57,328 nucleotides of DNA from Parafrankia discariae (lineage in GTDB: Bacteria; Actinomycetota; Actinomycetes; Frankiales; Frankiaceae): assembly GCF_000373365.1 (NCBI RefSeq), contig NZ_KB891103.1, positions 1 through 57,328 on the forward strand, read 5' to 3'. Shown here in pieces: positions 49,710 to 57,210 of the stretch (the first letter of the stretch is position 1; every line of letters begins with the position of its first letter). Made by a program: the position numbers and the translations under genes. Under the pieces are notes generated by a model, which saw only the letters and a program-made list of their open reading frames with translations, was not told the DNA's origin and made no database searches.

Positions 49710-50129
49710 TCATCGACAGTCCGGGTCCGGAACAATCTTCGTGTTGGCCGAGGGAAGGTAGCCGTCGTCGTCGGCGAAATGTGTGGTCGTGTAGCCGCGG
49801 AGGCCGTGGCCGACGCATTTCGTGGCCAGGTTCCCGAAGTGATCCGGAAAATTGAACACCTCGGCCGCCGTGTCATCCCCGCGCCGGTTCAGGACGGGCG
49901 CGTCACCCATCCCCCGCTTGTCGTCGTCCAGGCGGCAGCCGCCGACTGCTCCGGACGCGGCGAGGACCACGAGGGCGGCGGCCGCGCAGGCCCGTCGCCC
50001 GTGGTGCCCGCGACGCGGTCCGTGTTTCCCGCGCCCCCCGTGTTCCCTGCGCTCCTCGCGATTCCCGTGCGTCGAGCCGGCCGCCGGACGCACCGATCGC
50101 CGTCGGGAGTCGCGAGCAGCGAGCCCCAT
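49710..50129 (-). CDS. Small lipoprotein, tandem duplicate B
   Basis: 139-aa protein. A long Arg/His-rich N-terminus (1-50) precedes a hydrophobic stretch and lipobox-like VGGC (ACAAAALVVLAASGAVGGC). The mature part is GDAPVLNRRGDDTAAEVFNF, PDHFGNLATKCVGHGLR, and a tail with KIVPDPDC. The core repeats the upstream gene almost base for base (126 bp, 4 differences). Similar small lipoproteins with a GDAPV...DGF.N.ATKC pattern occur in actinobacteria and some actinophages; function unknown. The ATG overlaps the stop of duplicate A (TGATG). The unusually basic N-terminus suggests the start region is rebuilt from duplicated DNA. Confidence 0.72.
   Translation of the reverse strand: MGLAARDSRRRSVRPAAGSTHGNREERREHGGRGKHGPRRGHHGRRACAAAALVVLAASGAVGGCRLDDDKRGMGDAPVLNRRGDDTAAEVFNFPDHFGNLATKCVGHGLRGYTTTHFADDDGYLPSANTKIVPDPDCR
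49803..49928. repeat. 126-bp direct repeat, copy 1 (copy 2 at 50294-50419)
   Basis: The two copies, 491 bp apart, differ at only 4 of 126 positions by direct comparison. They encode the shared core of the two lipoproteins. Such identity at silent positions means a recent tandem duplication or gene conversion. Confidence 0.9.
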
Positions 50130-50503
50130 CAGCTGTCTCCCCCCACGTCCCCTGGCGGGGTGAGTGGCGGTGAGCCGGGCGGCGGGGAGCTTGTCGAGGG
50201 CGCGGGGGTCGCGTCCGAGGTCGCGCACTGTGGATCGGGAACGATCTCGATGTTCGACGGGGCACCCTTGTTGGTTGTCACATAGGCCCGGTAGCCGTGG
50301 CCGACGCATTTCGTGGCCAGGTTCCCGAAGTGATCCGGAAAATTGAACACCTCGGCCGGCGTGTCATCCCCGTGCCGGTTGAGGACGGGTGCGTCACCCA
50401 TCCCCCGCTTGTCGTCGTCACCGCATCCGGACAGGAGTACCAACAGTGCCGCACAGGTCGCCGTCGCCCCCGCTCGCGAGAGGATACGTCCCATGCCGGC
50501 CAC
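50129..50503 (-). CDS. Small lipoprotein, tandem duplicate A
   Basis: 124-aa lipoprotein. Signal peptide ILSRAGATATCAALLVLLSGC with lipobox LSGC (Cys at about 27), then the conserved DDDKRGMGDAPVLNRHGDDT, FNFPDHFGNLATKCVGHGYR and YVTTNKGAPSN with NIEIVPDPQC; two mature-part Cys may pair. The C-terminal 30 residues are Pro/Ser-rich. It precedes and is coupled to the duplicate at 49710-50129. Role unknown; surface exposure is expected. Confidence 0.78.
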   Translation of the reverse strand: MAGMGRILSRAGATATCAALLVLLSGCGDDDKRGMGDAPVLNRHGDDTPAEVFNFPDHFGNLATKCVGHGYRAYVTTNKGAPSNIEIVPDPQCATSDATPAPSTSSPPPGSPPLTPPGDVGGDS

Positions 50504-50612
50504 TATCCCTCCGGATCACCACGACCCATGGTGATTGTCTCCTCCGCGACATCGCCGAACCGCGGGCATACGGTCGCGGACATACGGTATGGCCGTGACT
50601 ACTCCGACGGCT

Positions 50613-50627
50613 GAAGCCGCCGGCTTC
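50613..50627. other. IS605-type right-end hairpin
   Basis: GAAGCC-GCC-GGCTTC lies directly after the TnpB remnant's original stop codon (50628-50630). A GAAGCC/GGCTTC hairpin here is typical of the right end of IS200/IS605 elements and of the 3' part of the guide (omega/re) RNA that overlaps tnpB. Confidence 0.5.
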
Positions 50628-51860
50628 TCAGGCCGCTTCCGCGTCCTGAAGGGGCCGCCCGGCCCGAAGGATGTTGACGGCCGCGTTCGCGTCAGCGTGC
50701 GCCGTGTGCCGTGTGCCCGCACGCGACACAGCCGAACTCGGCCTGTGTCCTGCGGTTGTCGGCGTGGCAATGCCCACAGACCGCGCAGGTACGGGAGGTG
50801 TTGGCGGGGTTCACTTCGACGACGACACGTCCGGCGCTTTCAGCCTTGGTCTGCAAGATCGCAAGGAACACCCCCCATCCCGCGTCGAGAATGCTCTTGT
50901 TGAGTCCGGACCTGGCGGCCTGCCCGTTGGGGAGGAACTGGCCGGGCTGGTCCGGGTCGGGTCTGGCCTTGGCACGGCGGGTCATGTTGGCGATCTGGAG
51001 TGCTTCGACGGCGATCAGGTCGTGGTCGCGAACCAGAGTGAACGCGGTCTTGTGCGCAAGGTCGAGCCGCTGGCGGCGGACCTTGCCGTGCAGCGCCGCG
51101 ACCCGGGCAACCGCCTTGCGGCGACGCTTCGACCCGCGCCGCTTGCGGGCGAGGTCACGCTGAGCGTCGGCGAGACGGCCAGCGGATGCGGCGAGGTAGC
51201 GCGGGTTACCGATGTGCCGGCCCTCGGAGGTGGTCGCCAGCGACGCCACACCCATGTCGACACCGACCACAGCACCGGTGGCCGGCAGTGGCTCGGCGGG
51301 CACGTCGTCGCAGGAGAGGACCAGCTACCAGCGGCGACCTTCCCGCCTGACACTGATCGTCTTTACGGTGCCGCGTACCGGCCGGTGCTGGTTGACCTTG
51401 ACGTGGCCGACACCCTGGAGCCGTACCCGGGTCTGGGTCGGGTGGTCGGGGTCGGAGTCCCAGCGACAGCCGTCGCCGTCCTTCGGCCAGTCGACGGTGT
51501 CGAACCAGTTCCGGCCCTCGAACCTCGGGTAGCCGGGCGTCTCCCCGGGCCTTGACGCGGCGGAAGAACGCGGCCATCGCCTTGTCGGGGCGGCGCAGGG
51601 TGGCCTGCTGGGACGAGTACGACCAGCGGGCCTGGTCCGAGTCGAACGCCCGGATCTCGGAAAGCCGCCCGGCCTGCGCGACGTAACGGACCGAGGTCTT
51701 CGACGGGTGCCGGTAGGCCTCGCGCCGCTCCTGGAGTGCGGCGTTGTAGAGCGCCCGTTGCGGAAAAAGGATCTCGCCGCGCTCGCGGCCGGCGGCAAGA
51801 CGGCATCGAACGGTTCGATCCTGGGTGTGCGCGTCGCCGTCGAGGCCTGGCTGCTGCGCG
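50628..51860 (-). pseudogene. tnpB: IS200/IS605-family TnpB (OrfB), multiply broken
   Basis: Decayed RNA-guided nuclease of an IS605-type element. Reading on the minus strand: an N-terminal piece (RTVRCRL, then ALYNAALQERREAYR and FDSDQARWSYSSQQ) without a start codon; a frameshift near 51545 to YPRFEGRNWFDTVDWPKDG and HVKVNQHRPVRGTVKTI; an amber stop at 51325-51327 in place of an expected Tyr (RRW-stop-LVLSC); then the RuvC-like part with VVGVDMGVASLATT, LIAVEAL and zinc finger TCAVCGHC...GCVACGH. Near 50720 another frameshift separates the final HADANAAVNILRAGR-like segment. No TnpA gene is present. It could not move by itself, and the nuclease is not expected to be made. Confidence 0.85.
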
Positions 51861-51971
51861 CCCCGAAACGCGCCGCGAAGGCATATCCGGAAGCTCGGTG
51901 ACATTCCGCCGGCCAGCGGGCTGACGTCCAGGCTGTCGATTCTCCCGGGCGGAGGCGTTACAGTCACCGCC

Positions 51972-52448
51972 ATGGCGTCCGTCCACGATTCCGGCCCAGA
52001 CGGCTGTTACTCGTGCGACTGCAATGCGGCGCTCACCGATCTGCCGCCGCGGCAGCGAATCCTCGTCGGCGCCGGATGGCGGGTCGCGCACGCGATCAAC
52101 TGCGCACTGCCCGGATGGTTGGTCGTCATCGCCCGCCGTCACATCACCACGGTGGCCGAGCTGGACGCGGCGGAGGCCACCGAGATGGGTCTCGTCACCT
52201 GGCGGCTGAGCCGAGCCCTGACCGAGGTCACGGGATGCGCGAAAACGTACGTCGCGGCATTCTCCGAGGCGGCGGGATTCACCCACCTCCATGTTCACGT
52301 CGTGCCCCGCGCACACGGTCTACCGGCGGATGAACAGGGCCCGGCGGTGTTCACCCACCTCCGCCGGCCAGCCGCGGAATGGGTACCCGAGGGCACGATG
52401 GACGACCTCGCCGGGGCCCTCGCCGCGCGGATCGCGGCCCAGCCCTGA
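51972..52448 (+). CDS. HIT family hydrolase/transferase
   Basis: Histidine-triad protein, 158 aa. The triad is H105-L-H107-V-H109 in FTHLHVHVVPR, and the N-terminal part has IARRHITTVAELDAAEATEMG. HIT proteins cleave or transfer nucleotide monophosphates from dinucleotides, nucleotide sugars or adenylates; three Cys in the N-terminus (CYSCDC) are unusual and might bind metal. The ATG at 51972 lies 7 bp after TACAGT (51959-51964), so leaderless translation is likely. The gene is right next to the decayed TnpB and may have received its promoter from the boundary region. Confidence 0.85.
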   Translation: MASVHDSGPDGCYSCDCNAALTDLPPRQRILVGAGWRVAHAINCALPGWLVVIARRHITTVAELDAAEATEMGLVTWRLSRALTEVTGCAKTYVAAFSEAAGFTHLHVHVVPRAHGLPADEQGPAVFTHLRRPAAEWVPEGTMDDLAGALAARIAAQP

Positions 52449-52551
52449 CCGGCGCCGCGGCAGCTTGGCCCGGCCGCCTTCGCACCCGGGGCCTGACCGA
52501 CCACGCTGATTTGCCAGGCCAGGCCAGGCCGGGCCGGGCGGCCGCGGCCGC

Positions 52552-52920
52552 TCAGCGGTTGCGCAGGCGTTCCACCGCGCGGCGGTCGCGTTTGGTCGGA
52601 CGTCCCGTCCCGCGGTCGCGAGCCGCCATCACCGGAAGGCGTTCCGGGGGCGGCGGGCTGTTGTCGAGGTAGCATTCGGCCGCCACGGCGGCGCCCACCC
52701 GCTTGGTGAGGACCTTGGTGACCACGACGACGCGCTCGTAGCCGGCCTGGCGAAGGCGCACCTCGTCGCCGGCGCGGACCATCCGGGCCGGCTTGACCCG
52801 CTCGCCGTTGAGCCGGACGTGCCCGCCGCGGCAGGCGTCCCCGGCCTGCGTCCGCGTCTTCACCAGCCGGACGGACCAGATCCAGATGTCGATCCGAGTG
52901 CTCTCCTCCACCGACGTCAT
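52552..52920 (-). CDS. S4-domain RNA-binding protein, Hsp15-like
   Basis: 122-aa RNA-binding protein. The S4 fold spans about residues 8-65: RIDIWIWSVRLVKTRTQAG, CRGGHVRLNGERVKPARMV and GDEVRLRQ, with a C-terminal basic tail RPTKRDRRAVERLRNR. Hsp15-type proteins bind free 50S subunits carrying nascent peptidyl-tRNA and help rescue stalled ribosomes. The ATG at 52918-52920 follows TAGAGT by 7 nt on the minus strand, again a leaderless arrangement. It is divergent from the unknown two-gene operon at 53033-55062. Confidence 0.88.
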   Translation of the reverse strand: MTSVEESTRIDIWIWSVRLVKTRTQAGDACRGGHVRLNGERVKPARMVRAGDEVRLRQAGYERVVVVTKVLTKRVGAAVAAECYLDNSPPPPERLPVMAARDRGTGRPTKRDRRAVERLRNR

Positions 52921-53032
52921 AACGAGGACTCTACGAACCGGCCGCCGTCGGAGGAGTCCCGCCGGACGAGTCCCATCAGTACCCGCATGCGACGATGACC
53001 CGGGAATGATCGGGTTCGATAGCCTCGCGACC

Positions 53033-53626
53033 ATGGCGGGGGAGGAACTGCACCTGCGCGGCGCCGACGGAGCCCGCCGGGCAAAACTGTGGCTGGAGGC
53101 CACGACCCGCGCGAACGTCTACTACGTCACCCCGGAACCGGTGGCGGTCGCGAAACTGAGCTACCAGTGGGCGGACGGGCGCGGCTTCTCCTACGACCTG
53201 GGCGGAGTGCTGCTCGGCGGCGAGTTCCAGGGCCACGAGTTCGTCGCGGAGTCGAAGTTCTACAACGGTCATCACAACCAGGGAACGCTTTACGTGGAGT
53301 TTCTCGCGAAGTGTTACCGGGCGCTGTCGTTGCAGCCGGCCCGCATCGACCACTTCATGTGGATCACCTGGGCGCCGTTCCTCGTGACCCGCTGGCCGGA
53401 CCTGTGCTCACCGAACGAGGTCAGGTCCGCCGTCCACACGCATCACCGGAGGGTGTTCGGCCACCCTCCTGACCACGACGGCGGCCTCGTCTCGGACGAG
53501 ATCTGCGAGAGCGTCGCGGAGCGCCTGTGGATCATCGTACTCTCGGAGCGTCAGGAGAAGCTGGTCATCTCCGCCGAGAACCTGAATATACTCCGAGGCA
53601 TCGGCACCGAGAGGGGAGCCAGGTGA
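53033..53626 (+). CDS. Unknown protein with ExK nuclease-like motif, first gene of a coupled pair
   Basis: 197-aa protein I do not recognise. The most ordered part reads GFSYDLGGVLLGGEFQGHEF followed by VAESKFYN, that is D55, E69 or E73 and K75, a layout like a PD-(D/E)xK nuclease site, then NQGTLYVEFLAKCYRAL and FMWITWAPF. No signal peptide or membrane segment. The ATG at 53033 sits 7 bp after TAGCCT, with an ATGACC -35-like box 19 bp further up, so I prefer it to ATG 53006. The stop overlaps the next start (GTGA). Restriction- or defense-type function is only a hypothesis based on the motif. Confidence 0.75.
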   Translation: MAGEELHLRGADGARRAKLWLEATTRANVYYVTPEPVAVAKLSYQWADGRGFSYDLGGVLLGGEFQGHEFVAESKFYNGHHNQGTLYVEFLAKCYRALSLQPARIDHFMWITWAPFLVTRWPDLCSPNEVRSAVHTHHRRVFGHPPDHDGGLVSDEICESVAERLWIIVLSERQEKLVISAENLNILRGIGTERGAR

Positions 53627-55062
53627 CCACCCCGACCTACGCCGCCGAGCTGGAAGCCGCGTTGAGTATCTCCAGCACACAGGAGAGTGTCGGCGGCATC
53701 AAGGCCGTCGTCGCCAGAGAGATACAGGCGACCGACTCCTCCGTGCGAATCCGGGACACCGGGTATTTCAACCACTCTTATATGCCCGACTTCGTCCTCG
53801 AATGGCCGGACGACGTGGCCGCCGGTCAGCGTTTCATGTACCTGAAGTTCGGCGGGGACGTCGACTACTTCGTCCGGGACGTCGCCCTCGTCGAGGACCG
53901 CGAGCCGATCGTGTTCAGCATCGGGCGCTACCGGAACTCAGCCGACGCCCACGTTCGCCTCGCCGCGGAGGCGGGCACCGCCAACACCCTGCTCACCGAC
54001 GCCGACGGTCTCGCCACGATGATCGAACGGCGGGACCGCTCCCCCGACGTCAGAATCATCTCGACAGCGTTGACGCAGGACGGCCGCGGTGTCCTCGACG
54101 CCGTGAACGCCTCGGCCATCGCCGACGGCTTCAGCCGGGGCATCGATGCGGCGCGTGCGCTCGCGGTCGAGGGAACCAGGCGGGCCACCGAGATCGTCGC
54201 CGCCAGCCTGCGCCGCCGGCAGTCCCGGCTGTTGAACCAGTTCCTCCAGGCCGTCTGGGTCGGTTCCGGGGGAAACATCGCCGGGTTTCCGGGTGTCCGC
54301 GATCTCTCCGGTGAGGTCACCGACGCCGCCCTGGAGTTCCTGCTCACCGGCGAGGAGATAACCGATCCGGTGTTCTGGCGCCGACTCGGCCGCCACGCCA
54401 GCCTGGAACAGATCGCACGGCTGAACGTCGATTCCGCGACGCCGAACCTGCAGCACTACGTCACCCAGAACATCAGCGAGCTGCGGGCTCGTTCCTATCA
54501 GCTTCGGTCGATCTCAGGAAACGTCACGGATGACAACCGTCCGTTCGAGTGGAGAATCGAGCGGAAACTGCTCGCGCTGCGCGCCCAACGCTTCATCGCC
54601 TACCTGGACGGCCAGCCGGCCGATCCACCCGGAAAGGATTCCGGTGGGCGGTCCGACGGTGTTCCGCTGGCCGGCCTGCTGAACCGGGCCACCGGAACCG
54701 CCGTGGCCGAGCTGGAGATCGCGGCGGAGGGCCGGACCATCGTCTACCGCGGCGAGGACAACATCGACATCGCGCGGGACGAGCGGCTCGCCGCGCTCGC
54801 CGAGTCGCTCGGGCCGGCTGCCCGGGTCACGAAGGCGCGGCTCCCGCTCGCCGAGGACCGCAGTCTCGTCTGCGACTTCACGACCCAGGTCGCCGCTCCA
54901 CGTGGCCCGAGCAGAATGCCGGTCACCGATCTGCTCGCCAGCCTCCCGCTGCTGCGGGAGCTCACCGCGACGGAGTCGGATCGCCTCCGCGCGCTGCTCG
55001 AACCGCCGGCGGATCCGGCTCCTCCGCACGAGGCCGAACCCGGGGGCGTCGAAGAGCACTGA
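53623..55062 (+). CDS. Unknown 479-aa partner protein, second gene of the pair
   Basis: Large protein without a match I can name. Residues 20-95 contain GGIKAVVAREIQATDSSVRI, then the segment from Y53 to F76 with P55-D56 and Y73-L-K75, which again could be a PD-(D/E)xK-like core (E33, D56, K75), and IVFSIGRYR. The centre is helical (ADGFSRGIDAARALAVEG, RRRQSRLLNQFLQAVWVG), and the C-terminal third has mixed beta sequence ending in a Pro/Glu-rich tail. GTG start with GAGGGGAG upstream, overlapping the previous stop. Its last 101 bp overlap the convergent MFS gene. Coupling implies a complex with the preceding protein. Confidence 0.72.
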   Translation: MTTPTYAAELEAALSISSTQESVGGIKAVVAREIQATDSSVRIRDTGYFNHSYMPDFVLEWPDDVAAGQRFMYLKFGGDVDYFVRDVALVEDREPIVFSIGRYRNSADAHVRLAAEAGTANTLLTDADGLATMIERRDRSPDVRIISTALTQDGRGVLDAVNASAIADGFSRGIDAARALAVEGTRRATEIVAASLRRRQSRLLNQFLQAVWVGSGGNIAGFPGVRDLSGEVTDAALEFLLTGEEITDPVFWRRLGRHASLEQIARLNVDSATPNLQHYVTQNISELRARSYQLRSISGNVTDDNRPFEWRIERKLLALRAQRFIAYLDGQPADPPGKDSGGRSDGVPLAGLLNRATGTAVAELEIAAEGRTIVYRGEDNIDIARDERLAALAESLGPAARVTKARLPLAEDRSLVCDFTTQVAAPRGPSRMPVTDLLASLPLLRELTATESDRLRALLEPPADPAPPHEAEPGGVEEH

Positions 55063-56731
55063 ACGGACCACCTGGGATCGCCGTCAGCGCGACGACGAGC
55101 GCGGCGATCATCAGGGCCGCGGGCACGAACAGCGTGTCCTGGCAGGCCTCGGCAAGCCGGGCAGCCGCCGGGCCGTCCACCACGGTCGGCAGGACGCCCT
55201 CGCCGCCGGCCGTGTCGCCCCCACCGGCAGCGCCGGCAACGCCCTGGGCGGTGAGGCCGGCCGCGAGCACGACGGAGGTCAGGGCGGTTCCGATCGAGAC
55301 ACTCACCTGGTTGGTGATGGTCAGCAGCGTGCTGCCGGACGGCGCGTCCCGATCGCTCAGGTACCGCAACGCCGTCGTGATCGTCGGCATGATCGTCGAG
55401 CCCGCGCCGACCCCCATGACGGACATCGCCAGCACCATCTGCCAGTACGGGGTGTCGACGCCGAGCAACAACGTCGCGGTGAGCAACCCGCAGGACGCCG
55501 TCACGATCCCGAAGCCCACCACGCGGGCGGGCGGAACCCGGTCGACCATCCGGCTCGCCACCTGCAGCGAAACCCCGGTCGCGAGCGCCTGCGGGATCGC
55601 CAGCATCCCCGTCTCCGCGGGGCTGAGCCCCCGCACGAGCTGCCAGTAAAGCGGCAGGACGAACATCGAACCGAAGTAGGCCGCCGCGAACAGCGCCAAC
55701 GTCGCCGTCCCTGACGCGACAGCCCGCAGCCGCAACAGCGCGACCTGGACCAGAGGTGCGCGCATCCGGGCGGCCCGAACCACGAAGATCGCAGCCAGCG
55801 CGAGCCCGACGAGCGCCGGCACGAGGACACCCGCCGAGGCCACGGTGCCCCGCCGCCCGCTCTCCGCCAGCCCGTAGACGAACAGCGCCAGCCCCGGCAC
55901 CACAAGCGCCAGCCCTGGGACGTCGAGCCGCCCGTCAGCACTCTCACGCGTGCCGCTCCGCTGGACGGCACCCGCGGCCGCGGTGACCGGGCGCAGGACT
56001 CGGCTCGCGAGCAGGAGCGCGGCCAGGCCCAGCGGCAGGTTGACCAGGAAGATCCACCGCCAGGAGATGTCGACCAGCCAGCCGCCCAGCGTCGGCCCGA
56101 TCACCGGCCCGACGAGCACCGGCAGACCCAACAGGCCCATGGCGCGCCCGCGCCGTTCCGGCGGCGTGGCCCGCAGCACGATCGTCATCGCCACCGGGCT
56201 GACCAGGCCACCACCGATCCCCTGCACCACCCGGAAGGCGATGAGCGCGCCGATGTTCCACGCCAGACCGCAAAGCACCGACCCCAGCACGAACAGACCG
56301 AGGGCCGCCATGTAGACACGTCCGGAACCGAACCGCGCCACCAGCCATGCCGTCGTCGGGACGGTAACGGCAAGCGCCAGGGTGTATCCCGTCGAAACCC
56401 ACTGGATCACCGGCAGCGAAGTACCGAGATCCGCCGCCAGCGTTCGGATCGCGACATTGATGATCGTGATATCCAGAACGACGAGCAGGCCACCGAGCAC
56501 GAGCACTGTGAACACCAACCCGGTGCGCGGCGGCCCGGCCGAGCCGGATGGCGCGGATCGCCCACCCGGCTCCCCTCGGATCCCTTCCCTTTCCCCTTCC
56601 GCTCGCGGCTCCCCTGCCTCCTGCGGCTCCCCTGCCTCTTCCGGCCCCGCCAAGCTGCCCAGATCACTGCTCACAACCGCGCCACCCCTCCCGCCCGGCC
56701 CCGCCAAGGGCATCACCCCGCCACCGACCAC
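54962..56731 (-). CDS. MFS drug exporter, DHA2 (14-helix) family
   Basis: Major facilitator exporter, up to 589 aa. About 14 hydrophobic segments are visible, beginning with VFTVLVLGGLLVVLDITIIN (first helix with the D-T-I-x-N-V-A motif), RFGSGRVYMAALGLFVLGS (motif A region) and VVQGIGGGLVSPVAMTIV (motif B/C). The EmrB/QacA-like group uses the proton gradient to expel drugs or metabolites. The first 65 residues are Gly/Glu/Pro-rich with an EAGEP repeat and unlike the family, so translation may begin later, for example at a GTG with GGGAGGGG upstream near 56675. The C-terminus overlaps the unknown gene at 53623-55062 tail to tail. A 48-bp palindrome lies 72 bp upstream. Confidence 0.87.
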   Translation of the reverse strand: MVGGGVMPLAGPGGRGGAVVSSDLGSLAGPEEAGEPQEAGEPRAEGEREGIRGEPGGRSAPSGSAGPPRTGLVFTVLVLGGLLVVLDITIINVAIRTLAADLGTSLPVIQWVSTGYTLALAVTVPTTAWLVARFGSGRVYMAALGLFVLGSVLCGLAWNIGALIAFRVVQGIGGGLVSPVAMTIVLRATPPERRGRAMGLLGLPVLVGPVIGPTLGGWLVDISWRWIFLVNLPLGLAALLLASRVLRPVTAAAGAVQRSGTRESADGRLDVPGLALVVPGLALFVYGLAESGRRGTVASAGVLVPALVGLALAAIFVVRAARMRAPLVQVALLRLRAVASGTATLALFAAAYFGSMFVLPLYWQLVRGLSPAETGMLAIPQALATGVSLQVASRMVDRVPPARVVGFGIVTASCGLLTATLLLGVDTPYWQMVLAMSVMGVGAGSTIMPTITTALRYLSDRDAPSGSTLLTITNQVSVSIGTALTSVVLAAGLTAQGVAGAAGGGDTAGGEGVLPTVVDGPAAARLAEACQDTLFVPAALMIAALVVALTAIPGGPFSALRRPRVRPRAEEPDPPAVRAARGGDPTPSR

Positions 56732-56802
56732 CCCACCCTCACACCTAAACCGAAGTAGAGGTCAACCCCAGCCCCTCACCCCCGGTCGCACCCTCCAAAA
56801 AC

Positions 56803-56850
56803 ATGTGTGGCGGGTGAATGAGTCCATGGACTCATTCACCCGCCACACAT
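56803..56850. promoter_or_regulatory. 48-bp perfect palindrome upstream of the MFS exporter
   Basis: Positions 56803-56826 (ATGTGTGGCGGG then TGAATGAGTCCA) are followed directly by their exact reverse complement, 56827-56850. No base is mismatched and there is no spacer; the centre is TCCATGGA. It lies 72 bp before the earliest MFS start. It may be an operator, a terminator for a transcript entering from the right, or a cruciform or recombination site. Confidence 0.8.
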
Positions 56851-57210
56851 TCAGCCGAACGTCTACGTGCTCCGGGTTGAAGGGTCAGGGGTGGCTGGAT
56901 GCCCACGGCCTGCTGTCGCTGGTTTCGGGTTTTTGGCGGTTTCGGGGCGGCCGGACATTCCGATCTTCGAGAGAGGGCCGGCCCCGTGGTTCTTCTGCTG
57001 AGATAAATCGGGTACCGCATATCGCAGGGCGCCGGGTCTTTTTTCTGGTGGCGGAGTCGACGTTCCGGCAGGTCCATGAGCAGTGGCCGGGGCGGCCACG
57101 ACCGGGGCCGGGGGCATCGCGCCCTCCTGGCCCAACGGCCGGGCCGTCGTCGGGGTACCTGACAGTTCCCCCTTTCAGATAAAGATCTTTAAGGCGTACT
57201 CGGGACCGTG
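56851..57210. other. 360-bp stretch without a supported gene
   Basis: No recognisable protein in any frame. It contains AT-richer patches (around 57000-57060 and 57175-57200) and a 10-bp palindrome AAAGATCTTT at 57181-57190, next to the end of the partial gene at the window edge. Confidence 0.4.
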
